Source: a virus
DNA: 33,456 nt
Reading direction: 5' to 3' (one strand)
Virus record (IMG/VR): IMGVR_UViG_3300025108_000204
Span: 1 to 33,456 of that record
Shown here: positions 14,065-22,612 of the stretch, piece by piece
Layout of the letters: every line of letters starts with the position of its first letter
How positions within the stretch are numbered: the stretch's first letter is position 1
Position numbers and translations under genes: made by a program
The notes under the pieces: model-generated
Told to the model about the DNA's origin: nothing
What the model saw: only the letters and a program-made list of their open reading frames with translations
Databases searched by the model: none

Positions 14065-15138
14065 ATGGCTTTTCAAACAGCAGGAGGTTACGGAAATCTT
14101 CCCAATGGGAACTTTTCCAGTGTAATCTACTCCAAAAAGGTACAGCTTGCTTTTCGCAAGAGTACTGTAGTAGGAGACATAACTAACTCTGATTATTTCG
14201 GAGATATCAGTGCCCAAGGTGACACTGTTAAAATTATCAAGGAACCTGAAATTTCTGTGTCGGCTTATGCCAGAGGTACACAAGTTTCAGCACAAGACCT
14301 TGATGATGAAGACTTTTCTCTAGTCGTAGATAAAGCCAACTACTATGCTTTTAAGATCGACGATATAGAAGAGGCGCATAGTCATGCGAATTTCATGCAA
14401 CTTGCAACAGATCGTGCAGCATACCGTTTAGCTGATCAGCATGACCAAGAAGTACTTGGTTATCTATCAGGTTATAAACAGTCTGCTTTACATTCTGATG
14501 CTGACACAGTTAACACAACCGTAAATGGTTCAAAAGCTGTATCAACAGCAGGTTCTGACGAATTGTTGACATCAATGAAACTACGTAAAGATTCATTTGG
14601 CAACATTACAACTAGCTCTGCAGGAGATCATTCGATCCCAGTAGCAGCACGTCTACCAGGTGCGACAGCACTACCAACAGCAACCGTTTCTCCTGCGATG
14701 ATTATATCACGTATGAAACGTTTGATGGACCAACAACAAGTTGATTCACAAGGTAGGTGGCTCGTAGTTGACCCTGTATTCATGGAAATATTATCAGACG
14801 AGGACTCACGGTTCTTGAATGGTGATTATGGTGAGTCAGGTGCTCTACGTAATGGTCTAGTACTGAACAACATGCACGGTTTCAGAATGTATGTTTCATC
14901 AAACCTTCCTGCAGTAGGCACAGGTTCTGGAACAACAGGTTCAGCAAACCAAAACGCCAATTTTGGTGTGATTGTTGGTGGACATGATTCTGCTGTAGCA
15001 ACTGCAGAGCAGATCAGCAAGACTGAAACTTACCGTGACCCTGACAGCTTTGCTGACATTGTTCGTGGTATGCACCTATACGGCAGGAAGATTCTTCGTC
15101 CAGAAGCAATCGTAACTGCTAAATATAACGCAGCATAA
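14065..15138 (+). CDS. Major capsid protein
   Basis: A 357-residue protein with its own promoter and leader, following the scaffold. Recognisable parts include an N-terminal arm (residues 1-30), then SDYFGDISAQGDTVKIIKEP (about 46-65), a beta-rich A-domain with DEDFSLVVDKANYYAFKIDD (about 87-106), a spine-like helix (NFMQLATDRAAYRLADQHD, 113-131) and, near the end, GRKILRPEAIVTAKY. These are features of HK97-fold coats of P22-like and marine podovirus phages. It builds the icosahedral shell. Start fixed by AAAGGA seven bases upstream. The fold is inferred from the pattern, not from a structure search. Confidence 0.93.
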   Translation: MAFQTAGGYGNLPNGNFSSVIYSKKVQLAFRKSTVVGDITNSDYFGDISAQGDTVKIIKEPEISVSAYARGTQVSAQDLDDEDFSLVVDKANYYAFKIDDIEEAHSHANFMQLATDRAAYRLADQHDQEVLGYLSGYKQSALHSDADTVNTTVNGSKAVSTAGSDELLTSMKLRKDSFGNITTSSAGDHSIPVAARLPGATALPTATVSPAMIISRMKRLMDQQQVDSQGRWLVVDPVFMEILSDEDSRFLNGDYGESGALRNGLVLNNMHGFRMYVSSNLPAVGTGSGTTGSANQNANFGVIVGGHDSAVATAEQISKTETYRDPDSFADIVRGMHLYGRKILRPEAIVTAKYNAA

Positions 15139-15152
15139 GGGGAGATTGAATT

Positions 15153-15644
15153 ATGGCTTTAGGTGATAATACACTTCAATCTGCAAGGGGAGCCAATGCT
15201 AACCCAGGTAGAAAACCCTACATGGTTCAAACTGTTTTGAATCTAGCAACTGCTTTGTCTGACAAAGGTTCTGCTCTTGCAGCTTCTGATGTCGTTCCAG
15301 TAATTGCTGTCAAAAAAGGAACTATGATTCTTAATGCAGGTATGGAAGTTGATACAGCTTCTGACGGTTCTACATTAACTCTAGATCTAGGAACAGGGGC
15401 TGATGCTGACTGTTTTGTAGATGGATTTGATGGAACATCTGCAGCAGGAGTCGTTACTCAGAACCCTGCAGCATTCCAACCATTAATGGCTGTAGCTGAT
15501 GATAACATCGACATGACAATTGCAACATTGTCTGGTGGTGCTGTTAGCACAGGCAAGATCCGAATTTGGGCATGGATGATGGATTGCACAGATATAGGTA
15601 ATGACGGTACTGCTAATGAAGTAGATCGTGATGCACTTGCATAA
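15153..15644 (+). CDS. Capsid decoration/head protein
   Basis: A 163-residue protein, all beta by pattern, rich in Ala, Asp, Gly and Thr, 14 bases after the capsid stop. The middle (about residues 40-115) alternates strands with acidic loops (KKGTMILNAGMEV, STLTLDLGTG). The last part has KIRIWAWMMDCTDIG. Size and place match head-decoration or capsid-cement proteins of related phages, which bind the outer shell after expansion. It has GGGGAG as a ribosome site and is followed by a terminator-like hairpin, so it closes the capsid transcript. Decoration is inferred from order and composition. Confidence 0.75.
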   Translation: MALGDNTLQSARGANANPGRKPYMVQTVLNLATALSDKGSALAASDVVPVIAVKKGTMILNAGMEVDTASDGSTLTLDLGTGADADCFVDGFDGTSAAGVVTQNPAAFQPLMAVADDNIDMTIATLSGGAVSTGKIRIWAWMMDCTDIGNDGTANEVDRDALA

Positions 15645-15654
15645 GTAAAACTTT

Positions 15655-15678
15655 AGGGGCAGGGAGACTTGCCCCTTT
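15655..15678 (+). terminator. Intrinsic terminator after capsid/decoration genes
   Basis: AGGGGCA (15655-15661), an 8-base loop and TGCCCCT (15669/15670-15676) followed by TT. The stem is 7 bp and GC-rich in an AT-rich genome; the T-run is short (three T including the closing base), so termination may be partial, letting some transcription reach the tail genes 24 bases further on. Confidence 0.6.
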
Positions 15679-15701
15679 AGCATACCCAAAGGATTTTTGT
15701 A

Positions 15702-16430
15702 ATGGCTACATTTGTTGCACTCACTAACGAGTTGCTTGTAAGACTTAATGAAGTAACCCTAGCTACTACTGGGGATGGATTTGCTTCAGTAAGAAGTGTG
15801 CAAGCTTTAGCTAAACAAGCAATAAATAACTCTATTAGAAATATCTTACAGACAGGCCAAGAGTGGCCTTTTCTTAAAACAACACAAACACAGACATTAA
15901 TAGCAGGGACGAGACAATATTCTTTTCCTACTGATTACTCTAGGGCTGACTGGCAAACCTTCTACATTAAAAAACTTACTTCTGTAGACAACACACCAAT
16001 GCACTTACCTTCTATTAGTTATGAAGAGTATACCCAAAAGTACAGGCATTTTGATGACACAGGAGATCAAACAGGTATTTCTTCTCCAACACTAGTTTAT
16101 CAAACAAACGAAGAAAAATTTGGGGTCACACCTATTCCTGATAACACATATCAGATAGAATATATCTATTGGTTTTTTCCTGCAGACTTAGTAGATTTTA
16201 ATGACTTAGCTGTTATTCCTAACAGATTTAAACATGTGATTATTGATGGTGCTATGATGTACATGATGAGGTTTAGATCTAATGAACAGAGTGCTGCAAT
16301 GCACCAAAGCAATTTTGATGATGGTATAAAAACAATGAGGCGAGTTCTTGTTGATGAACCCCTCAGAGTAAGATCAACAGTAGTTGATAGAGTTACTTCC
16401 TCTAACCAAGTCTTAGGTAGAGTAATGTAG
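15702..16430 (+). CDS. Head-tail adaptor (tail tubular A / gp4-like)
   Basis: A 242-residue protein with a helical start (LVRLNEVTLATTGDG then ALAKQAINNSIRNILQTG, about residues 10-50), a WPFLKT turn, then beta segments (TLIAGTRQYSFPTDYSRADW, about 64-84) and a C-terminal helical part (FKHVIIDGAMMYMMRFR, 169-186). This order is typical of the adaptor that docks below the portal in podoviruses, of the T7 gp11/P22 gp4 type. It starts eight bases after AAAGGA, and the next gene begins one base after its stop. A family call based on pattern; an HHpred-type comparison would settle which adaptor group. Confidence 0.8.
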   Translation: MATFVALTNELLVRLNEVTLATTGDGFASVRSVQALAKQAINNSIRNILQTGQEWPFLKTTQTQTLIAGTRQYSFPTDYSRADWQTFYIKKLTSVDNTPMHLPSISYEEYTQKYRHFDDTGDQTGISSPTLVYQTNEEKFGVTPIPDNTYQIEYIYWFFPADLVDFNDLAVIPNRFKHVIIDGAMMYMMRFRSNEQSAAMHQSNFDDGIKTMRRVLVDEPLRVRSTVVDRVTSSNQVLGRVM

Positions 16431-16431
16431 T

Positions 16432-17973
16432 ATGGCAGACAATCTAGGCTCATTTAAAGTTTTTGCTCAAGGTGGGCTGAACCTCAATCGTGATGTTCTT
16501 TCACAAGGGGAAACTCAACCTGGATCAGCTACAACACTTATAAACTACGAGACTGCTGTTACTGGTGGTTACAGACGTGTGAGTGGTTTTACTAATGCGT
16601 ATGGTACAGTCACAGGAACAGGAAGTGTCCTTGGGGTAGCAGTAGCAAATGGGATCAACGATGGTATTCTAGCTGCTCGTAAACCTTCTAGTGGAAATAA
16701 CTACTTACATAAATGGAATAACTCTAGCTCATCCTGGGATGCAGTAACGACTTCTGGTTCTCCTACAATGGTAGGTGTAACTAAGGTTAGATTCACAAGG
16801 TACAACTTTGGTAGCCCAAAAGTTATTCTTACAGATGGTATCAACCCTGCAGCTACCTATGATGGTACAACCTACACTCAGATTACTCACTCTGATGCCC
16901 CTACAGACCCTAAGTTTGCAGAAGTATTTCACAACCATATGTTCTTAGCAGGTGATCCTGCAGAAAATACTAACCTGTACTTTAGTGCTCCTAACGCAGA
17001 AACAGACTATGCTTCAGGAAATGGTGCAGGAGTTATTAATGTAGGATTTCCTATTGTAGCTATCAAACCTTTTCGTGATGCCTTATTTATTTTTGGTATC
17101 AACAACATAAAAAGATTAGTAGGTAGGAACTCAACCAACTTTGTACTCGAACATGTAACTAATGACCTTGGTTGTCTAGCTTCAGATAGTGTAGTTGAAA
17201 TTGGTGGGGATCTACTCTTCTTATCTCAGGATGGTATTAGACCTATATCAGGTACAAACAAAATTGGTGACGTTCAGCTTGAGTCTCTATCTAAAAATAT
17301 TCAGTCTTTGTTTACTGATGTTATTCTTGAAGAAGACCTAGATGCGTTATCATCTGTTGTTGTACGAAACAAATCTCAGTTCAGAATATTCTATGACGTA
17401 GATAATGCTAACGGTCTTATTGGTGGGTTACGTCTAGGACAACAGGGTGGAATTGGTTTTGAGTTTGGTCAACTACTAGGCATCGAAGTGACTTGTGCAG
17501 ACAGTGGATACATAGGTCAATTTGAGTTTGTAGTACATGGGGATAAAAGTGGTAAAGTCCACAGACAGGAACAAGGGAATAATTTTGGTGGAAACAATAT
17601 TGTAAGTGTCTACCAAACACCATTCTTGCACATGCAAGATCCAGAGCAACGTAAGATTATACATACTGTTGCTACTTACCTTAGATCAGAAGGTGATAAC
17701 GAGATCATAATGTCAGTCGTGTATGACTATGATGATAACACCATTCTTAATCCAACTAACTTTGCTTTGACTACTGAGGGTGCTGCTGCATTCTACAACG
17801 AAGCCATCTTTAATACGACAGCTATCTTTGATGGTAATCCTTCACCAGTGCAAAGGGTGAATGTTTCAGGGTCAGGCAAATCAGTTTCTTTTAGATATGT
17901 AACTAACGACACAAATGCTGCACACAGTATCCAAGGTATTGTTGTAACGTTTGGAGTGGGGGATAGATTATAA
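16432..17973 (+). CDS. Tail hub / DNA-stabilisation protein (P22 gp10-like)
   Basis: A 513-residue, nearly all-beta protein, following the adaptor. It begins FKVFAQGGLNLNRDVLSQG and repeats blade-like units: GVAVANGINDGILAARK (about 65-82), VILTDGINPAATYDG (about 126-140), NLYFSAPNAETDY (about 180-193), IVAIKPFRDALFIFGINNIKRLVG (about 206-229) and GGDLLFLSQDGIRPIS (about 257-272). Such units suggest a beta-propeller as in P22 gp10 and related hub proteins, which close the portal channel and hold the tail needle or fibres. Length is near P22 gp10 (472). Placement in the podovirus tail is inferred from this and from the adaptor before it. Confidence 0.8.
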   Translation: MADNLGSFKVFAQGGLNLNRDVLSQGETQPGSATTLINYETAVTGGYRRVSGFTNAYGTVTGTGSVLGVAVANGINDGILAARKPSSGNNYLHKWNNSSSSWDAVTTSGSPTMVGVTKVRFTRYNFGSPKVILTDGINPAATYDGTTYTQITHSDAPTDPKFAEVFHNHMFLAGDPAENTNLYFSAPNAETDYASGNGAGVINVGFPIVAIKPFRDALFIFGINNIKRLVGRNSTNFVLEHVTNDLGCLASDSVVEIGGDLLFLSQDGIRPISGTNKIGDVQLESLSKNIQSLFTDVILEEDLDALSSVVVRNKSQFRIFYDVDNANGLIGGLRLGQQGGIGFEFGQLLGIEVTCADSGYIGQFEFVVHGDKSGKVHRQEQGNNFGGNNIVSVYQTPFLHMQDPEQRKIIHTVATYLRSEGDNEIIMSVVYDYDDNTILNPTNFALTTEGAAAFYNEAIFNTTAIFDGNPSPVQRVNVSGSGKSVSFRYVTNDTNAAHSIQGIVVTFGVGDRL

Positions 17974-20900
17974 ATGGCAGGTTATACAAGACAGAGTGCT
18001 GCTGATATTGTTGCAAGTGCAGTTATTAAAGCTGCTCCAATAGATGCAGAATTTCAACAAATACTAGCAGCATTTAATGCAAGCACAGGACACAAGCATG
18101 ATGGGACAACTACAGGTGAGGGTGCTTATGTCCCACTTATTGCTGACTCAGATGCTCTTAACAAAGTTTGCATAGATACTTCTAACAATCACATCAGATT
18201 TTTTACTGAGGTTTCTGCTGCTGCAGTAGAGCAAGTACGTATTCAAGATGGTGCGATTGTTCCTATTACTACAAATGATGTGGACTTTGGAACGTCTAGC
18301 TTAAAATTCAAAGATATTCACCTCGCAGGGAATGGAACTGTTGGAGGTACGTTTGGTGTCACTGGTAATGTTACCCTTGGTGGTACTCTTGGTATAACTG
18401 GTGTTACAACATTTTCTGATACTGTTTGTGTTCCTGGCTTTAAAGCTACAGGGACTTCAACACTATCAACAGTAGATATAAATGCAGGTGCAATTGATAA
18501 CACAGCAATTGGTGCTACGACTGCTGCTGCAGGTGCATTCACAACTGTCTCTACTACAGGTCAGGGTACGTTTGCTTCAGTAGATATAAATGCAGGTAAC
18601 ATTGATGGGACTACTATTGGTGCATCTACAGCTTGTCCTGGTACTTTTTCAAGTCTTACTGCAACAACTGCAAACATTGATGGTGGGACAATTGATGGTA
18701 CAGTAATAGGTAGTTCTTCAAGTGCTGCAGGTACGTTTACTGATCTTACTTCTTCAGGTACATCTACTCATGCTACTGTAGATATTAATGGGGGAGCTAT
18801 TGATGGCACTACAATAGGTGCTAGTACTGCTGCTGCCATAACTGGTACAGTAGTTTCAGCCCAAACTTGTTTTGCAGGTTGTTTAGTTGGAAATTCTACT
18901 GGTAATGTTACAGGTAATCTAACTGGCAATGTGACAGGAAATGTCACAGGAGATGTAACTGGGGATGTAACAGGTGATACTACTGGTAATCTCACAGGAA
19001 ACGTAACAGGTAATGTTACAGGAAACGTTACAGGAAACATTACTGGTAACGTAACATCAACAGGAACGTCTACTTTTTGTACTCTTCAACTAAATGGAGA
19101 TATGACAGCTAACAGTAACAAGATTACTAATTTAGCTACACCAGTTGCTGATTCTGATGCAGCCACAAAATTGTATGTGGATAATGCTGTTGAGGGGCTA
19201 GACGTAAAAGGCTCTGTTAAAGGGGCTACTACTGCAAACATTACACTGTCTGGTACACAAACTATTGATGGTGTATCTATCACAGCAGGAGATAGGGTTC
19301 TTGTAAAAGATCAGTCTAGTGCTGAAGAGAATGGTGTTTACGTAGCTTCTGCTAGTTCATGGGCAAGGTCAGACGATGCAGATACTTGGGATAAACATGT
19401 CGGAGCTTTCTTTTTTGTAGAACAGGGTACAGCAAATGCTGATAATGGTTTTGTTGGTACTGTGGATGCAGGTGGCACTCTCAATACTACAGCTATCACT
19501 TTCGTACAGTTTTCAGGTGCAGGGCAGATTACAGCAGGTACTGGTCTTACTAAGTCTGGTAATACTATTAACGTTGTTACTGCAAGTTCTGACAGGATTG
19601 TAACCAATGCTGACAATATTGATTTAGCTACTACAGGTGTAAGTGCAGGAACATTTAAGTCTGTTACTGTAGATACCTATGGACGTATTACTGCAGGTAC
19701 AAATCCTACTACTTTATCTGGGTATGGTATCACAGATGCGTATACTAAGACGTGCTCTGACACACTGCTTAGTTGTAAACTGAACAAAGCAGGTGGTACG
19801 ATGACAGGGGATATTACCCTTGGCTCTAACAAGATTACTTCTACTGCTACACCTGCTACTGATGATACACTGACTCGTAAGGGTTACGTAGATACTATGC
19901 TTCCTCTTGCAGGAGGTACAGTGACTGGTACTATAGACTTAGGATCTAACAAGATCACTACAACCTATACACCAACTAACAATGCTGATTTGACTACGAA
20001 GACATATGTTGATGGTATACTTGGTTCAGCTACTGCTGCAGCATCGTCAGCTACTGCTGCTGCTTCAAGCCAAACTGCTGCTGCTTCCAGTGCAACTGCT
20101 AGTGCCTCTTCAGCCACTGCTGCAGCATCAAGTGCTACATCTGCAGCAAGTTCATTTGATCAATTTGATGACAGATATTTGGGAAGCAAAAGCTCAGACC
20201 CCTCTGTTGACAACGATGGTGACTCTCTTTTAACAGGAGCACTCTACTACAACACCTCTGGAAGTCAGCTAAAAGTTTATACAGGATCTGCTTGGAGCAG
20301 TGCTGCCTTTACTCTTGGTGATGCTCTTACTTGTGTTCAAGAAGATACCTCTCCAACACTAGGAGGAAACCTAGCAGGTAATTCTAAGTGTATTACTGGT
20401 GTAGCTAATCTTTGTGCTACTAATCTTTGTGGTGCAGTCACAGGTAATGTAACTGGTAATGTCACAGGGAATGCTGCAGGATCTCACACAGGAAACTTTA
20501 ATGGTACGATAGGAGCAACAACACCTGGGGCTGTAACAGGAACAACTATTACTGCTAACACTTGTTTTGTGGGAGCAGTCGCAGGGGCTGTCACTGGTAA
20601 TGTCACAGGGAATCTTACAGGTAATGTCACAGGGAATGTCACAGGGAATGTTACTGGAGATGTTACTGGAGATGTTACTGGAGATGTGACTGGTGACGTA
20701 ACTGGAAACTTGACTGGTAATGTAACTTCATCTGGTACATCTGGTTTTGCTACAGTTACAACTTCAGGTAATCTTACAGTGGGTGGTGACTTAACTGTTA
20801 ATGGTACGACTACTACTGTAGCTACAACAAACACAGTTGTATCAGATTCCTTAATAGAATTAGGAAATGGAACATCTGGTTCTCCATCTAATGACTCAGG

Positions 20901-22374
20901 TATTGTTATTGAACGTGGTAGTAGTGCCAACGCATTCATGGGTTTTGACGAGTCAGCAGACAAGTTTATTGTAGGTACAGGTACATTTACTGGTGCAACT
21001 ACAGGAAACCTTTCGATTACGACAGGTACACTCGTAGCTAACGTAGAGGGTAATGTAACAGGTAACGTTACTGGTAACGTGTCAGGATCATCTGGTTCTA
21101 CAACAGGTAACGCAGCTACTGCTACTCAAGCTACAAATGCTGATACTGTTGACAGCCTACATGCAAGCAGCTTCTTACGCAGTGATGCTGCTGACAGTGC
21201 ATCAGGAACTATAACTGTAGCTACTGGCACTAGCCCTGCAATTATTGCTAAATCTGATGATTGGGGTGAACAGCTAGAAGTCATACGTAACCATGCTTCA
21301 TTTTGGCCTAGTGTGAAGTTTAGCAATACGTCTGGAGAAAAAGGCAAAGTATTTGTTGATACAAGCAACAATAACTTAATGTATGCTAAGGGTAGTACAT
21401 CTAACTACGAAACTGTTTGGACAAGTTTAACAGATGGTTCTGGCTCTGGCCTAGATGCTGACTTATTAGATGGTGTGCAAGGCTCTAGTTATCTGCGTAG
21501 TGATGCCAACGATACGTTCACTGGCACACTAACTGTAAGTGGCTCTGCTGTTATTGATGACATCACAATAAACGGCTCAACTATATCTGATGCAGGTACT
21601 TTTACAATAGATGCTGGTGGTAATATTAATTTAGATGCAGATGGAGGAACTGTTCGTATTCAAGATGCAGGTACAACTATCGGTGGTTTTAATAATAGTA
21701 GTTCAAACTTAAATATTTTTGCCTCTGTAAATGATAAAGATATAACATTTACTGGTGAAGATAATGGGTCAACCATCACTGCCCTCACACTTGATATGTC
21801 AGATGAAGGAAGTGCGATATTTAACAATCACGTTTATATATCTGATGGTAGCAAATTACAGTTTGGTGCAGCATCTGATCTCCAAATTTATCATGACGGA
21901 TCACACTCATATATTTCGGACCAAGGGACAGGCAATCTAAGAATACTTGCAGGAGAATTTAACGTTAAATCTGCCAGTGGTAACACTGATTTAATTTATG
22001 GAGTTAATGGTGGTGCAGTAACTTTATATCATAATGGTGCTGCCAAGATTGCAACAAGTAGTACTGGAATTTCAGTGACAGGTGATGTAGACTCTTCATC
22101 AGACATTAACCTCAAAGACAATGTAAAAACTATCGAGAATGCTTATGACAAGGTAAGCAACCTCAGAGGTGTAAACTTCAACTGGAAAGACTCAGGTAAA
22201 TACTCAATGGGTGTGATTGCCCAAGAAGTTGAAGAGATAATTCCTGAAGTTGTTTCAACAAATGAAGAGGGAAGTAAATCAGTCAACTATCAGGCAATGG
22301 TAGGTGTTTTGATTGAAGCAGTAAAAACCTTACAAGCAAAAGTAGAGGATCTAGAGAATGGCTCTAAAGGTTAG
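17974..22374 (+). CDS. Tail fibre with GNVT repeats and S74 chaperone
   Basis: A 1466-residue fibre protein. The N-terminus (to about 120) is the virion-attachment part. It is followed by beta-helical pieces, two long GNVT/GDVT arrays (about residues 306-361 and 871-918), a pair of DAATKLYVD / LTTKTYVDG blocks, and an Ala/Ser coiled segment (about 685-728). The C-terminus is an intramolecular chaperone of the Peptidase_S74 type: S-S-D-I-N-L-K-D-N (Ser1376, Lys1381), then KYSMGVIAQEVEEIIPEVV and a final coiled coil VKTLQAKVEDLEN. These domains trimerise the fibre, then cut themselves off. It likely binds the host surface. The next gene starts inside its last 17 bases. Confidence 0.92.
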   Translation: MAGYTRQSAADIVASAVIKAAPIDAEFQQILAAFNASTGHKHDGTTTGEGAYVPLIADSDALNKVCIDTSNNHIRFFTEVSAAAVEQVRIQDGAIVPITTNDVDFGTSSLKFKDIHLAGNGTVGGTFGVTGNVTLGGTLGITGVTTFSDTVCVPGFKATGTSTLSTVDINAGAIDNTAIGATTAAAGAFTTVSTTGQGTFASVDINAGNIDGTTIGASTACPGTFSSLTATTANIDGGTIDGTVIGSSSSAAGTFTDLTSSGTSTHATVDINGGAIDGTTIGASTAAAITGTVVSAQTCFAGCLVGNSTGNVTGNLTGNVTGNVTGDVTGDVTGDTTGNLTGNVTGNVTGNVTGNITGNVTSTGTSTFCTLQLNGDMTANSNKITNLATPVADSDAATKLYVDNAVEGLDVKGSVKGATTANITLSGTQTIDGVSITAGDRVLVKDQSSAEENGVYVASASSWARSDDADTWDKHVGAFFFVEQGTANADNGFVGTVDAGGTLNTTAITFVQFSGAGQITAGTGLTKSGNTINVVTASSDRIVTNADNIDLATTGVSAGTFKSVTVDTYGRITAGTNPTTLSGYGITDAYTKTCSDTLLSCKLNKAGGTMTGDITLGSNKITSTATPATDDTLTRKGYVDTMLPLAGGTVTGTIDLGSNKITTTYTPTNNADLTTKTYVDGILGSATAAASSATAAASSQTAAASSATASASSATAAASSATSAASSFDQFDDRYLGSKSSDPSVDNDGDSLLTGALYYNTSGSQLKVYTGSAWSSAAFTLGDALTCVQEDTSPTLGGNLAGNSKCITGVANLCATNLCGAVTGNVTGNVTGNAAGSHTGNFNGTIGATTPGAVTGTTITANTCFVGAVAGAVTGNVTGNLTGNVTGNVTGNVTGDVTGDVTGDVTGDVTGNLTGNVTSSGTSGFATVTTSGNLTVGGDLTVNGTTTTVATTNTVVSDSLIELGNGTSGSPSNDSGIVIERGSSANAFMGFDESADKFIVGTGTFTGATTGNLSITTGTLVANVEGNVTGNVTGNVSGSSGSTTGNAATATQATNADTVDSLHASSFLRSDAADSASGTITVATGTSPAIIAKSDDWGEQLEVIRNHASFWPSVKFSNTSGEKGKVFVDTSNNNLMYAKGSTSNYETVWTSLTDGSGSGLDADLLDGVQGSSYLRSDANDTFTGTLTVSGSAVIDDITINGSTISDAGTFTIDAGGNINLDADGGTVRIQDAGTTIGGFNNSSSNLNIFASVNDKDITFTGEDNGSTITALTLDMSDEGSAIFNNHVYISDGSKLQFGAASDLQIYHDGSHSYISDQGTGNLRILAGEFNVKSASGNTDLIYGVNGGAVTLYHNGAAKIATSSTGISVTGDVDSSSDINLKDNVKTIENAYDKVSNLRGVNFNWKDSGKYSMGVIAQEVEEIIPEVVSTNEEGSKSVNYQAMVGVLIEAVKTLQAKVEDLENGSKG
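18889..19056 (+). repeat. GNVT array 1: 14 units of 12 bp
   Basis: Fourteen consecutive four-codon units (Gly-Asn/Asp-x-Thr, mostly GNVT, with GDVT, GNLT, GNIT variants), exact 12-base period, inside the fibre gene. Third positions vary between copies, so the DNA is less uniform than the protein. Such repeats typically form beta-helix rungs and can change copy number by recombination. Confidence 0.9.
20584..20727 (+). repeat. GNVT array 2: 12 units of 12 bp
   Basis: Twelve four-codon units in the same gene. Parts are nearly identical in DNA (three copies of ggagatgttact and repeated acagggaatgtc), unlike array 1, which suggests recent expansion. Short related stretches lie at about 20437-20475 and 21047-21085. 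Confidence 0.88.
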
Positions 22375-22573
22375 TGGTACAACTGTAATAGATGACAGTA
22401 AGAATATTCCTTCAGGAACACCTTCAGTGCAGGGTACAATAGTTACAGCTACAGTTCTTACTGCACCTTCTGGAGATACTTCTTCTCGAACAGCTTCCCC
22501 TAATACAGGTCACATCTATTTTGACACTGATGAAGGAACTCTAGTTGCGTACAATGGAACAGAATGGGTTTGA
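22358..22573 (+). CDS. 71-aa stand-alone fibre-type domain
   Basis: A 71-residue protein beginning MALKVSGTTVIDDSKNI and ending YFDTDEGTLVAYNGTEWV. The same two blocks open the next, much larger protein (MAYKINGTTVVDNSRNV and YFDTDEGALVAYNGTEW), so this is a free copy of that N-terminal domain. The YFDTDE-x-LxxYNGTEW block is common in phage fibre and baseplate proteins as a small attachment module. It overlaps the tail fibre gene by 17 bases in another frame. It may cap or compete with the larger protein for a binding site on the tail; or it may be what is left of a second fibre whose remainder was lost. Confidence 0.8.
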   Translation: MALKVSGTTVIDDSKNIPSGTPSVQGTIVTATVLTAPSGDTSSRTASPNTGHIYFDTDEGTLVAYNGTEWV

Positions 22574-22612
22574 TATTCACGATAGTCTTTAGACTGAGAA
22601 TAGGAATAAACT

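Noticed and set aside
18889-19056. Possible CRISPR array because of short regular repeats
   Set aside because: The 12-base period has no spacers, is in frame and encodes GNVT units.
20484-20963. 159-residue minus-strand open frame (and a similar one at 18768-19040)
   Set aside because: Both are reverse readings of the GNVT repeat arrays and give simple PVTFPVT-type repeats with no ribosome site; they are shadows of the fibre gene.
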